In this document: positions 24,997-33,561 of the stretch, piece after piece
Layout of the letters: every line of letters begins with the position of its first letter
How positions within the stretch are numbered: the first letter of the stretch is position 1
From: Victivallaceae bacterium
GTDB taxonomy: Bacteria; Verrucomicrobiota; Lentisphaeria; Victivallales; Victivallaceae
Direction: 5' to 3'
DNA: 33,561 bases
Assembly: GCA_021647315.1 (NCBI GenBank)
Contig: JAKIUY010000048.1
Location: forward strand, 1 to 33,561
The notes under the pieces: generated by a model
The model's database searches: none
Seen by the model: only the letters and a program-made list of their open reading frames with translations
Told to the model about the DNA's origin: nothing
Made by a program: the position numbers and the translations under genes

Positions 24997-26343
24997 ATGA
25001 GCTTAAAAAAAATATCGAAAACAAGTGTGGAAATAAAAGATATACCGACTTTTTCTGTGCAGGAGTGTTACGGTAACACCTGGACTTTTTCGATGACTGG
25101 CGATGAAGTTATCATCGGTCGCGACAGTGACAGCGATATTGTCGTTGATCGCGGCGAAGCGTCACGGAAACATGCCAAGGTGTTCCGTGATGGAGATAAA
25201 TTCTGGCTTGAAGATCTAAATAGTGTCAATGGAACTTTCCTCAATTCCGATCCCGTCTCCACCCGTCAGGAAATTAAACACATGGATATTATTCAGATCG
25301 GCTCATGCATGCTGGTGTTTAACGACCCGAATAATCTTGGCACTATTGATGATACGCAGACCAGAAGATTCAGCAAAGAGCTCTCTTTTGAATTCATTAA
25401 AGATGTGATAAAAAAACTTGAACAGAATATCGGCAAAGTGTTTAAAGGTAAACCGGAGATTATCCGTAATATTCTGATTTGCCTGTTCGCTGACGGACAC
25501 CTGCTGATTGAAGATGTTCCGGGCGTTGGCAAAAGCCTGCTGGCCCAAGTGCTGGCAAAATCTATTCAGGCCAACTATAAACGTATTCAGTTCACCCCCG
25601 ATATGTTACCATCGGATATTACCGGTATGAATATTTATAACGAACAAACCCGTGGGTTTGAGTTCATGCCCGGACCAATTTTCGGTAATGTAATTTTGGC
25701 AGATGAAATCAACCGTACTCCCCCGCGAACCCAGTCGAGCCTGCTCGAATGTATGTCAGAGTCAGTGGTCACAATTGATGGGCATCCGCATGTCCTGCCA
25801 AAACCATTTTTTGTTATGGCAACCCAGAATCCTGATGATTATCACGGCACCTATCCGCTGCCTGAACCTCAGCTTGACCGTTTTATGATGCGAATTTCAA
25901 TTGGTTATCCCGATGAAAAAGCGGAGAAGGATATTCTGACAACCCAGGCCGTTACCCTGCCGCTTAATCAGATATCTTATGTCATAAAAGCCATGGATGT
26001 GGTTAGATGCAATGCTCTGGTCAGAAGTGTTACCGTTTCAGATGCAGTTAAAGAGTATATTGTTGCTATTGCTGATGCGACCAGAAGACATCCGGCACTT
26101 ACTTCAGGGTGCAGTCCACGGGCTTCGCTGGCACTGATGCGGATATCTCAGAGTCTGGCTGCTTACCGAGGGCGTGATTATGTAATTCCTAAAGATGTCA
26201 GAGCGATGGTGAAATTGGTTTTGGCTCACCGGATTAATCTTAAATTACGTCATCAAGGTGAATGGAACAGTGTTGACAATGTTATTGATTCTATAATCGA
26301 GTCTATCCCGATGAAAAACGAGGATAAGGGGTTATGTCAATAG
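24997..26343 (+). CDS. FHA domain - MoxR AAA+ ATPase fusion
   Basis: 448 aa. Residues about 30-110 are an FHA phosphothreonine-reading domain (VIIGRDSDSDIVVDRGEASR, KHAKVF, WLEDLNSVNGTFLN). Residues about 145-435 are a MoxR-type AAA+ ATPase: Walker A DVPGVGKS (G176-S180), FTPDMLPSDITG, Walker B VILADEINR (D236/E237), and MATQNPDDYHGTYPLPEPQL, then DRFMMRI. MoxR proteins act as chaperones that mature partner complexes, usually with DUF58 and vWA proteins. MoxR normally lacks an FHA, so the fusion would tie it to a Ser/Thr kinase signal (inference). The last 10 bases overlap the DUF58 gene. Confidence 0.93.
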   Translation: MSLKKISKTSVEIKDIPTFSVQECYGNTWTFSMTGDEVIIGRDSDSDIVVDRGEASRKHAKVFRDGDKFWLEDLNSVNGTFLNSDPVSTRQEIKHMDIIQIGSCMLVFNDPNNLGTIDDTQTRRFSKELSFEFIKDVIKKLEQNIGKVFKGKPEIIRNILICLFADGHLLIEDVPGVGKSLLAQVLAKSIQANYKRIQFTPDMLPSDITGMNIYNEQTRGFEFMPGPIFGNVILADEINRTPPRTQSSLLECMSESVVTIDGHPHVLPKPFFVMATQNPDDYHGTYPLPEPQLDRFMMRISIGYPDEKAEKDILTTQAVTLPLNQISYVIKAMDVVRCNALVRSVTVSDAVKEYIVAIADATRRHPALTSGCSPRASLALMRISQSLAAYRGRDYVIPKDVRAMVKLVLAHRINLKLRHQGEWNSVDNVIDSIIESIPMKNEDKGLCQ

Positions 26344-27563
26344 TTCTGCCAACTTATCGTGGTTCAATTATGCTGACAGCAGCGCTTTCGAGTCTGGGAA
26401 TCGCGCTGGTCAATGTCAGCTTGGGAACCGCATTGACAGCTGCCTGTCTGATTGGAATTGTCGTCGCAAGTTTCTGTATGACGGTTTTTTCACTTTCTAA
26501 ACTTGAAGTCAGACGATTAAATCACCGTGATGGTATTAGACACGATGAACTGTTACTGCCATTGCTGATTATTAATCACAGTTTCTGGAGCCAACAGGCA
26601 ATGGTGGTCAGTGAACGTTGTCCATTTGCTGAAGCCGGTAAATTTAACAGTGTACTGCCCCCGTTAGCGTCCGGGGAGGCATTTACTCTCGAACGGCAGG
26701 TCAAACCAACGCGACGCGGTTATTTTCAATTAAATCGGCTGTCACTTATCAGCGGTGATCCCGCCGGCCTGTTTTACCGTAAACGTAACTTCAACCTGCC
26801 GACTGAATTAATGATATTCCCGAAGCCGGTCAATAATGCCTGGCTGCCGTTACGTCTCAAACATCATGCTATTGCTGATATCGATGGCCGGGCCCTGGGG
26901 CGTTCAGGACAAGGGCAGGACTTCTTCGGGGTGCGGGAATATCGCAAGTCGGATGAATACCGGCTGATTGACTGGAAAGCAACAGCCTCTAAACGGCAAT
27001 TGATGGTTAAAGAATTTGAAGCTAATGCCATTGACCAGGTGATTGTGTTGCTGGATACTGAACAGCTCAATGTCGGATTTGATCCGGGTGATAATAATTT
27101 TGAATTTCTGATTGAAACTGTGGCCTCGATTACAGAATATATGGCGGAGATGTATTGTCGTTACCAATTTTTTGCAGCTGATAATGATCAGATGATCCGG
27201 CTGACCGGGTACAGTTCAAATATCAAAGCACCGATAATTAATGCTCTGGCATTGATTCAACCGGGGCAGATTTCTCTGGAACAGCAATTAAGTGAGTGCA
27301 TTGATTATATCCACTCCAATTCTATTTTCTATTGCCTGTCAATGTCAAACCCGAAACCGCTGCAACCGATTTTTGAACTGCTGCTTGAACAGAATATTGA
27401 TGTCAGGTGGATATATGCCCCGCCGCAATGTTTTCCAATTATTGATCCGGAAAAACCGCGACGCATTCGCCGCGGAGCAGTCAATATTGAAAGTAAACAT
27501 GGAGTAATGCCGGAAATCTGTACTTTTCAGTCAGATATCGCGGTAATATTGAGAAATGAGTAA
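26334..27563 (+). CDS. DUF58 domain protein of the MoxR operon
   Basis: 409 aa with two N-terminal membrane helices (residues about 12-50) and the DUF58 block RSGQGQDFFGVREYRKSDEY then RLIDWKATASKRQLMVKEFE near residues 190-230, followed by a vWA-like half (QVIVLLDTEQLNVG...). DUF58 proteins are standard partners of MoxR ATPases and are thought to be their clients, but their biochemistry is not settled. The ATG lies inside the end of the MoxR gene with AAGGGG before it. The stop overlaps the transglutaminase ATG by 8 bp, so all three are translationally coupled. Confidence 0.9.
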   Translation: MSIVLPTYRGSIMLTAALSSLGIALVNVSLGTALTAACLIGIVVASFCMTVFSLSKLEVRRLNHRDGIRHDELLLPLLIINHSFWSQQAMVVSERCPFAEAGKFNSVLPPLASGEAFTLERQVKPTRRGYFQLNRLSLISGDPAGLFYRKRNFNLPTELMIFPKPVNNAWLPLRLKHHAIADIDGRALGRSGQGQDFFGVREYRKSDEYRLIDWKATASKRQLMVKEFEANAIDQVIVLLDTEQLNVGFDPGDNNFEFLIETVASITEYMAEMYCRYQFFAADNDQMIRLTGYSSNIKAPIINALALIQPGQISLEQQLSECIDYIHSNSIFYCLSMSNPKPLQPIFELLLEQNIDVRWIYAPPQCFPIIDPEKPRRIRRGAVNIESKHGVMPEICTFQSDIAVILRNE

Positions 27564-30063
27564 AGCACACATCAAAAAAAATGAAAAAATAGTCGATTTT
27601 TCCAATCTCAGGAAATATCCTGAAAGATTGCCCATGCATTGGGGATACGTAGCTTTCTTCGGGGTATCAATGATTGCCGCATTATGGCAGCACGGTCAGC
27701 CGTTACTGTCCGTTTGTCTGATTATCATGCTGTTTCCTGCCGGTGCTATGGCTTTGATCCCATATAAAAAATTCGGCTCTGAAAAACGATTTTACCTACA
27801 AATGTTGATTGTTGCACTGTCCGGAGCATGGTTTCTGTTCCGTAAACAGCAGCATGTCCCCATTGATAAAGCCGTTATTGAATCATGTTGCATTATCGGT
27901 CTCTGCCTGCTCTTTGCTCAGCGCAGTGCTGATTATGATTACCTGCTGATGATTGGTATATTCCTGCTCCTTTATGGTGCTTTGTTGCCACGGGCAATAT
28001 TCATGATAACGTTGCTGCTTGCACTTTTGCTCGGAGGTCTTCTGCTCTACGCATCCAGAATTAAATCATTCGCCGGACAGGCGGCTGTTTTGAAAAATCC
28101 GCGTCGCTCATTTTTGGCTGCGATGCCAATGATTATCATTCATATAATTATTGCCGGAATTGTTTTCTGGGGTGTTTTTTCATTGCTGCCAACTCGCGAC
28201 GGTGCCCGGCGGGGAATCTTTGAAGTATCATTTTATAACAGTAATGAATCTATGGTGCCGCCGGAATTTGAAAAATGGTTTTCGTTCAGAAAAGTTAAAC
28301 GCGGTAAAAAAGGCCGGCTGATCAATAGTGGGAAGAAGCCGACTGCGCTGGGGAAAAAAGGGGCAAGAGTCTCCCTGAAAAAAGGGACCTATATGAGTAG
28401 TGACGGGAATGGTGGCGGTCCCCCGGGTAAAGAGCGGATATTCAGAGTTAAATCACCGGTAAAGCTCTACTGGGTCGGTCAGCTTTATGATCGCTATAAC
28501 GGGCAATTGTGGACCCGTTCAAAGTATTTGAAAAGATGTCGCACTATCAACTATAATCTTGACCAAAAAGGCAGTATCAGTAACCTTGCCGAACAGTATT
28601 TTATTACCGAAAAATGGATTTCACCTAAACTTTTTTCCGCTTATCGTCCCACCTATTTCAATACCACCAAACGCGGCAGAAAGGAGGTAAACATTAAATC
28701 AACTTTCTATAATGCTGAATTGAGCGAAAAACGTTACCCCGCGCTGCCGTTTACCTATAACGTAGCATCAAAACTCTACCTACCGACATTGAAACAGAAT
28801 ACCAAAGATACCCATTGGGAAGAAAAAGTCAAAAAAAGTTTTTATCTGCAACTGCCGCGGAAAAAAATCAGCAAACGGCTGCTGGCTTTGGCTAAGCGGT
28901 TGACCTACAATAAGCATGAACCCATGCAGAAAGCGGTGATTCTCAGAGATTACCTGCGGAATAATTTTAAATACAAACAGTTTTCAAAACGGGTGCCGAA
29001 ACAACGCGAAGCCGTCGATTATTTTATCTTTGACCTCCGGGAAGGACACTGCGAATATTTTGCTTCAGCACTCGCGGTCTTAGCCAGACTTAACGGGCTG
29101 CCGGCCAGAATTGCTACCGGATTTTCCCCGGGGAACTATAACATTCTCAGCGGCTTCTTTGAAGTACATGCATATCATGCTCATGCCTGGGCACAGATAT
29201 ATATCCCGAATATGGGCTGGCTTACTTTTGATGCCAGTCCGCCCGGTACCATTATCTCCAGAACTACCCCGTTCGGCTTTGGCAATTTCCGTGACCCATT
29301 CGGTGATAAATGGCGCATTATGCCGCCGGAATTAACTGAACAAACTTTGCAGTATGTCAAAAAAAGTTATCTTGCCCAGCTTACGCCCGGCGGAGAGATG
29401 GCTAAGTATACCATGGCGGAACAGGCGCTGATGGATATCAGCATGACCCCGGAAATGCTTGAAAATAAATTAAATGAATTTATGAATCGCATGTTTCCTG
29501 AAATGGCTGGAGAAGGTATGAATAAGATCTCGTTATGGTATAAACAGATAAAAGAACAGTTGGCTCTGATAGCAACAGACCTTACTGAAGCATTGCGCCG
29601 TACCGCAGAAATCATTGTCAACAATCTGCTGGTATTTCTGGCTGTGATTGCAATTATCATCGCCATATCAATCGAAATCGCGATATTGCGCCGCCTTGTC
29701 AACCGGCGCTTGATACTGAAAAAATGCCGCAATTATTATCGTGATGCCGATAGCAGTACGCAGAATAATCCTAGCAAAACTATAGAACTATGTTATCTGC
29801 TGACCCGGCAACTGCTGATCCTGGCCGGGTTGCCGCGCCGCGATAATGATGAATTGCTCGCTTACGGCAAATCATTGAATAATGTTCATTCAAAGCTATG
29901 TATCGATACGGTCAGAATATTTTATACTTTCACTAAGCATGAATATAGTGGGAAACCGGCATCTGTTGCCGAGGCGGAACAGATTTTGACCCGTACCGGT
30001 AATATCTGCAAAATTCTCTATTCGATGATCGACGAAAGTAAAGAAATAAGCAAAGCCGCATAG
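27556..30063 (+). CDS. TgpA-like membrane transglutaminase (DUF3488-transglutaminase-like)
   Basis: 835 aa. Residues about 25-225 hold about six membrane helices. A large external region follows, with a transglutaminase-like fold near 400-570 and catalytic triad C499 (GHCEYFASALAVLARLNG), H543 (YHAHAWAQIY) and D559 (GWLTFDASPPG). A further membrane helix near 690-715 (NNLLVFLAVIAIIIAISIEI) precedes a cytoplasmic DUF4129-like tail. The catalytic domain is periplasmic by topology. TgpA family members occur beside MoxR and DUF58 genes in many phyla; peptide-bond cleavage or crosslinking of envelope proteins is the supposed activity. It is the last gene of the operon, with a terminator 64 bp downstream. 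Confidence 0.92.
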   Translation: MSKAHIKKNEKIVDFSNLRKYPERLPMHWGYVAFFGVSMIAALWQHGQPLLSVCLIIMLFPAGAMALIPYKKFGSEKRFYLQMLIVALSGAWFLFRKQQHVPIDKAVIESCCIIGLCLLFAQRSADYDYLLMIGIFLLLYGALLPRAIFMITLLLALLLGGLLLYASRIKSFAGQAAVLKNPRRSFLAAMPMIIIHIIIAGIVFWGVFSLLPTRDGARRGIFEVSFYNSNESMVPPEFEKWFSFRKVKRGKKGRLINSGKKPTALGKKGARVSLKKGTYMSSDGNGGGPPGKERIFRVKSPVKLYWVGQLYDRYNGQLWTRSKYLKRCRTINYNLDQKGSISNLAEQYFITEKWISPKLFSAYRPTYFNTTKRGRKEVNIKSTFYNAELSEKRYPALPFTYNVASKLYLPTLKQNTKDTHWEEKVKKSFYLQLPRKKISKRLLALAKRLTYNKHEPMQKAVILRDYLRNNFKYKQFSKRVPKQREAVDYFIFDLREGHCEYFASALAVLARLNGLPARIATGFSPGNYNILSGFFEVHAYHAHAWAQIYIPNMGWLTFDASPPGTIISRTTPFGFGNFRDPFGDKWRIMPPELTEQTLQYVKKSYLAQLTPGGEMAKYTMAEQALMDISMTPEMLENKLNEFMNRMFPEMAGEGMNKISLWYKQIKEQLALIATDLTEALRRTAEIIVNNLLVFLAVIAIIIAISIEIAILRRLVNRRLILKKCRNYYRDADSSTQNNPSKTIELCYLLTRQLLILAGLPRRDNDELLAYGKSLNNVHSKLCIDTVRIFYTFTKHEYSGKPASVAEAEQILTRTGNICKILYSMIDESKEISKAA

Positions 30064-30126
30064 TTCAGTTTTGTCCTAAGAACTCACAAAAAAATAACAA
30101 AACACGACAGAAAATCTCTTTGGAGT

Positions 30127-30148
30127 GCGGTGATTATTCACCGCTTTT
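30127..30148 (+). terminator. Rho-independent terminator of the MoxR operon
   Basis: GCGGTGA-TTAT-TCACCGC (30127-30144) is a perfect 7-bp stem with a 4-nt loop, followed by TTTT. It lies between the operon and the convergent isomerase gene. Confidence 0.75.
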
Positions 30149-30176
30149 AAGACTACGGCTAATATGATAAACAATC

Positions 30177-31064
30177 CTATTCAGCTTTGATACTATCAAC
30201 CAGAATCATCATTTTATGGCCATATTCAACATAATTCTGATAGGCAAGTTCATCTGCCTGGTCTTTATTCTGGCTTGAATCATGAAAAACAAACGCCATG
30301 TGCGGTTCAATGGAGATACCGCCGTCATAACCGTTTTTGAACGCATCAGTCAATATCTTACGGACGTAGCCAGCACCTTCCCCGGGGAATGAATAAACCA
30401 TTTTATCATCAGCGTCAATGATACCGTCTTTAATGTGAATATAGACAATATGTTCTTTGACATTGCTATAAAATTCCCAGGCATTCTGATATGAATACGG
30501 TGCATCCCCACGGTAATCCTTGTGTAATACCGGATTACCGGTGTCAAAAACCAGTTTAAAATTAGGTGAATTCACCTTGTCCAGCAGTTTCAATGTGTGC
30601 TCATAAGACAGTCCACCCCAGTTTGTGCAGTTTTCATGCACCAGCAGAATCCCGGCATGTTCAGCCATCTTGGTCAGTACCTGAACCCGTTTAACAACCT
30701 CATCGAAATAGTCCATGCTCTGCGGACGCAACTCTTCAGGAACCGCAAAACTCATCATTCTAACCATTTTAATCCCAAGTTTTTCCATGCGTGGAATGGC
30801 TTTGCGTAACTCTTCATAGCTCGGTTCAGGCGAGTCGGTAATATTCTGCGACCAGTTGGCAATTCCGCTGCCGAAACAGTTGAATTTAATGCCATTGGCA
30901 TCAAGTTTTTCGCAGACCTGTTCGAACTCTTCATCGCTGATACTGGCCAGATTACCACTCAGCAAAGCCCGGGTTTCAATATTCTCCCAGCCCAGTTCTT
31001 TTGTCGCTTTCAACTGCAAGTCAAAATCCTTGCCCGCCTCATCTGCAAATCCGGTAAAATACAT
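30177..31064 (-). CDS. Sugar phosphate isomerase/epimerase, TIM-barrel (xylose isomerase-like)
   Basis: 295 aa with the AP-endonuclease-2/xylose-isomerase-like barrel. The four metal ligands are visible as E in LVHENCTNWGG, D in KLVFDTGNP, H in YIHIKD and E in ISIEPHM. MYFTGFADEAGKDFDLQLKA and ELGWENIETRAL form the first strand-helix unit. Family members isomerise or epimerise sugars or polyols; the substrate here is unknown. There is no signal peptide, so it is cytoplasmic. AGGA is 9 nt before the ATG. It is a single gene convergent with the MoxR operon and divergent from the tRNA. Confidence 0.88.
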   Translation of the reverse strand: MYFTGFADEAGKDFDLQLKATKELGWENIETRALLSGNLASISDEEFEQVCEKLDANGIKFNCFGSGIANWSQNITDSPEPSYEELRKAIPRMEKLGIKMVRMMSFAVPEELRPQSMDYFDEVVKRVQVLTKMAEHAGILLVHENCTNWGGLSYEHTLKLLDKVNSPNFKLVFDTGNPVLHKDYRGDAPYSYQNAWEFYSNVKEHIVYIHIKDGIIDADDKMVYSFPGEGAGYVRKILTDAFKNGYDGGISIEPHMAFVFHDSSQNKDQADELAYQNYVEYGHKMMILVDSIKAE

Positions 31065-31275
31065 ATTTCCATTCCTGTTATTAAGTCTATTTTATTATTT
31101 ACAAAACCAGCAAAGCCAGACCAATTATTATTCAATCAGCTTAGCTCATTTGCCCTCTGAATCGTGGAGCATAGTTGCTACGTCTATACTTTACCCAGTC
31201 TTCACTTTTTTGCAACAGGAGTAATTATAAAAATCAAAACAATGTATATTTTAGCTCCTCTCACCGTAACTTAAC

Positions 31276-31303
31276 TTGATTTATTCTGAAATAAGACTAT
31301 TTT
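31276..31303 (+). promoter_or_regulatory. Candidate promoter of the tRNA gene
   Basis: TTGATT (31276-31281), a 16-nt spacer and TATTTT (31298-31303) lie 16 bp before the tRNA. The match is moderate. Confidence 0.35.
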
Positions 31304-31319
31304 TAACGACTGTTTCCAG

Positions 31320-31395
31320 GCCCGGGTAGCTCAGTGGATAGAGCGGAAGTTTCCTAAACTTTAGGTCGGAGGTTCAATCCCTCTCTCGGGTACCA
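31320..31395 (+). tRNA. tRNA-Arg, anticodon CCT
   Basis: 76 nt fold to a full cloverleaf. Acceptor GCCCGGG pairs with CTCGGGT (two G-U pairs). The D arm is GCTC/GAGC, the anticodon stem GAAGT/ACTTT encloses loop TTCCTAA with anticodon CCT (reads AGG), the variable loop is AGGTC, and the T arm is GGAGG/CCTCT around TTCAATC. The discriminator A is followed by an encoded CCA at 31393-31395. No integrase or attachment duplication is seen beside it. Confidence 0.95.
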
Positions 31396-31520
31396 CTTAT
31401 CAACTTCACTATCACTCAAAAATATCCCGTCCTTTGGGGGGAACAATATAATAAGCTTTGCATGAAAAATGATGCATTGCTTTAGTTTTACATATTTTGT
31501 CCAGTCTATGTATGGATACC

Positions 31521-31711
31521 ATCCCGTAGGGATAATGGCAGCTTAGACCACCACATCGTGGTGGTTTCAATGTCAAAGTAAATCGTTTGCTGTAGGCAAA
31601 CTTCAAAATATTGGTGTTATTAATGTTGAAGTATCCCTTCAGGATACACTTTTATTTAAATAATTACCCACCACGCTGTGGTGGTCTAAGGTGAAAAATC
31701 CCTACAGGATT
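31521..31711. repeat. Cluster of six small hairpins
   Basis: In 191 bp there are ATCCC-GTA-GGGAT (31521-31533), ACCACCAC-ATC-GTGGTGGT (31547-31565), GTTTGC-TGTAG-GCAAAC (31585-31601), GTATCC-CTTCA-GGATAC (31631-31647), CCACCAC-GCT-GTGGTGG (31668-31684) and AATCC-CTACA-GGATT (31697-31711). All stems are perfect. The two CCACCAC stems are near copies with different loops, and the three ATCC/GGAT ones share their stem core. No ORF with family likeness crosses this region. Confidence 0.75.
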
Positions 31712-31807
31712 AATAAATATAAATTTCCATGATTGCTTTTTCTCCCTTTTAGAGAGTCTTTTTAATCTAATAGAAATTGTATTTTTATGGCACGCTAGTA
31801 GGAGTAG

Positions 31808-31922
31808 TTCTCGATGAGAGCACCTCTGGCGCATCAGCGACTAGATAACGTTTTATTAGTGTGCCGCTGCTCCAAATGCCGGCTCAGCACTACTGGATTC
31901 CGGCGCAGTCGGTTATATTCAA
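31808..31922 (+). repeat. F3-family repeat, copy F3b
   Basis: Matches the complement of F3a (15987-16111) over its length: CACCTCTGGCGCATCAGCGA, CTAGATAACGTTTTATTAGTG, CAAATGCCGG, CACTACTGGATTCCGG and GTCGGTTATATTCAAC. The small CTCGATGAGA palindrome that F3a carries inside its right half is here on the left flank (about 31809-31819). Confidence 0.75.
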
Positions 31923-31974
31923 CCTAAAAAATTATTGTGCTACGCTTCATCAGTCGCTACGCGCGAGTAGGTAT

Positions 31975-32031
<57 letters not shown>

Positions 32032-32379
32032 CCTTTGGGCGTGGTTGTTTACTTCATCTGTCGTTTTGCTCGAGTGTCCCAAACTGGCTCCCAAAAAAAA
32101 ATTATTATTCATTTGTATAAAGTACTTTTCGTGTTAAAGTAAAGACTCTTATATTAAGAGGAAATGGGATTTCTGCTAAAAACTCCTCTTGAATATTATC
32201 ATTATTATTTTATTGAAGAATTGCGTAAAGGCTGATTTGTATCAGCAGTTTATATATAGGGACGGTTTGAACATCAACCGTAAAGTTTTAAATTCAAATA
32301 GTGAAATAAATAGGCACTGCCAACCATTAAATCATGGGATAACTGTACCTGAAATAGATAATAAACAAGGAGTATTACT
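32032..32379 (+). other. Leader region of the toroid-repeat gene
   Basis: No gene is supported. Three stems occur: AAGAGGA/TCCTCTT (32156-32162 with 32184-32190), GCTGAT-TTGT-ATCAGC (32231-32246) and CGGTT/AACCG (32263-32280). TATATT at about 32150 could be a -10 box with a poor -35. This suggests a long structured leader before the AAGGAG ribosome-binding site of the next gene. Confidence 0.4.
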
Positions 32380-33375
32380 ATGATTGCAATAATAAAACGA
32401 TACTGCGGTATTACCGTTTTTCTCTTCGCTGTTTTTCTCTTCATTAACAGTTATGGTGATCAGGTAACTAATGACGCTAAACAATGGCTGAGTGACCAGA
32501 AAAATGAAGATGGCTCCTGGGGAACCGGCAATAGACAGCTTACCGATACCGCTGAAGCTTTTTACGCCCTCTGGTATCAGGGGGAACTGGGAATTTTTCT
32601 ATCACCAACGCTGAATTGGATTAATGCACTAAACAGCGAAGAAAACAGTTTGCAAATTTCCCGCCGCCTATACGTCCTGAATCATTCATCTGCTGATAAA
32701 ACGCTACTCTACAGTAAACTGTCATCATTCCAAAATCCAGACGGTGGCTTCGGTGTCGCTTTTAAATATCAAAGTTCACCATTAATTACAGTACTGGCAC
32801 TGCGAGCTCTGACCGAATCAGCACAGCCAAATGGTACCAGCATTGCCAATGCAATGAACTACCTGATAAACACCCAGAAAAGTGACGGCTCATGGCAACG
32901 GCAACTGCACGACTCAACCGACAGCACCTATTCCGACATCGCCCTTACTGCAATGATTATCGCGACTGTCCGGCAATATCAAATTGATAAAAATTATACC
33001 CCAACCAATTTAACCGCTGCGATGATTAAGGCTAGTACCTTTCTCGAAACCGTAGAAAACACTAATACAACATGGGGTGGTACAGATGGTGAAGTTTTCC
33101 AGACTGCTCTAGCGGCAACGGCACTACTGCGAACTACCCGTCCGCTGTCATTAAACGATACTATCGCCTGGCTGAAAACTCAACAGCTCCCTGACAGTAG
33201 TTTCACCAACAGCGTTTATAAAACCGCTATTGTTCTTAACGCTTTGCGTGATTGGGAATATTCCCCCGTCCCGGAACCTGCGGATGTAACAATTACGGTC
33301 GATGATATCACCATCACTCCCGAATCACCTGACTCCACCTCCCAAATTATAATTAATGTGGGTCTTGCAAAATAG
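32380..33375 (+). CDS. Exported alpha-toroid (prenyltransferase/squalene-cyclase repeat) protein, C-terminus apparently cut
   Basis: 331 aa. The hydrophobic start (YCGITVFLFAVFLFINSYGD) is a signal peptide. At least four or five helical repeats follow, with the QxxDGSWG-type motif: WLSDQKNEDGSWG, FQNPDGGFGVAF, LINTQKSDGSWQ, a weaker NTNTTWGG and LKTQQLPDSSF. Each is followed by a TA..AL.AL-like helix. This is the toroid fold of squalene-hopene cyclases, prenyltransferases and thioester proteins. No DxDD cyclase motif is seen, so it is more likely a binding or scaffold protein. After residue 305, VPEPADVTITVDDITITPES looks like the linker and first strands of a CARDB/Ig-like domain, and then the protein stops at INVGLAK. 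This suggests loss of C-terminal domains. AAGGAG precedes the ATG. Confidence 0.8.
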   Translation: MIAIIKRYCGITVFLFAVFLFINSYGDQVTNDAKQWLSDQKNEDGSWGTGNRQLTDTAEAFYALWYQGELGIFLSPTLNWINALNSEENSLQISRRLYVLNHSSADKTLLYSKLSSFQNPDGGFGVAFKYQSSPLITVLALRALTESAQPNGTSIANAMNYLINTQKSDGSWQRQLHDSTDSTYSDIALTAMIIATVRQYQIDKNYTPTNLTAAMIKASTFLETVENTNTTWGGTDGEVFQTALAATALLRTTRPLSLNDTIAWLKTQQLPDSSFTNSVYKTAIVLNALRDWEYSPVPEPADVTITVDDITITPESPDSTSQIIINVGLAK

Positions 33376-33416
33376 CTTAACCCTTTAATTATTAACGATT
33401 TATATTCCTTTTTTAT

Positions 33417-33445
33417 TTGAAAAATCCTCCAAGACGTGATATATT
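33417..33445 (+). promoter_or_regulatory. Promoter of the gene at the window edge
   Basis: TTGAAA (33417-33422), a 17-nt spacer and TATATT (33440-33445), with further TATTAT/TATAAC boxes overlapping. A start near 33452 would give a leader of about 45 nt. Confidence 0.5.
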
Positions 33446-33496
33446 ATAACTCTTTCAATGTCAATAACATACCACCCTTGAAAAGGATTAAAAACT

Positions 33497-33561
33497 ATGC
33501 AATTTTCACTTTTTTATGACTACTATGCGATCGTTGATTCGTGCTCATTTCTGAAAAAATA
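33497..33561 (+). CDS. Partial gene running off the window end
   Basis: An open frame from ATG 33497 with AAGGA 9 nt before it and a promoter upstream. The first 21 residues start MQFSLFYDYYAIVDSC and have no stop before the edge. They are too short for recognition; it does not look like a signal peptide. Confidence 0.5.
   Translation, partial: MQFSLFYDYYAIVDSCSFLKK

Overview
The window looks like chromosomal DNA of a Lentisphaerota-type bacterium (PVC superphylum; Victivallales or Lentisphaerales are the closest matches I can suggest). The evidence is two single-gene pseudopilin-like proteins with the [14 protein letters not shown] start and a C-terminal FADGH/FFDGH tail, a DUF4091 glycan-active protein, a Gram-negative style gene set, moderate A+T content, and intergenic regions full of short repeats. 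The phylum call is inference from gene types; no rRNA or other phylogenetic marker was compared.

Layout. 1-516: a decayed Phd/YefM antitoxin fragment. 517-6603: a glycan-use locus, with an AraC-type regulator divergent from an operon of an exported DUF4091 protein, a cytoplasmic GH4 glycosidase and a small exported beta-rich protein, closed by a terminator. 6798-8623: a pseudopilin and a hexose-6-phosphate mutarotase. 8859-13299: nucleotide synthesis, with pyrR-pyrB-pyrC on the minus strand divergent from purA. 13300-13810: a repeat island carrying a strong promoter for a second pseudopilin. 14695-17800: an MFS transporter and ilvD, convergent. 18034-22653: ffh with a membrane protein, an exported unknown, a YkgJ-type Cys-cluster protein and a UDP-sugar 6-dehydrogenase. 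22810-24076: gmk and a stand-alone coaC. 24393-24668: an isolated Lrp/AsnC RAM domain. 24997-30148: a tightly overlapping FHA-MoxR / DUF58 / transglutaminase operon with terminator. 30177-31395: a TIM-barrel sugar isomerase and tRNA-Arg(CCU). 31396-32379: a gene-free repeat and hairpin region. 32380-33561: an exported toroid-repeat protein that appears cut short at its C-terminus, and the start of another gene.

Most of the genes are housekeeping or ordinary accessory genes. The most unusual layer is intergenic. At least three families of dispersed repeats occur (here called E, F2 and F3). The E element, about 70-145 bp, has at one end a 15-nt odd palindrome followed by TTAGGA. In three of five copies that end sits directly against a start codon, so the element itself supplies or completes the ribosome-binding site. 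Paired base changes in hairpins of the E and F2 families suggest that the folded form matters. I saw no CRISPR array, transposase, integrase, rRNA or phage module.
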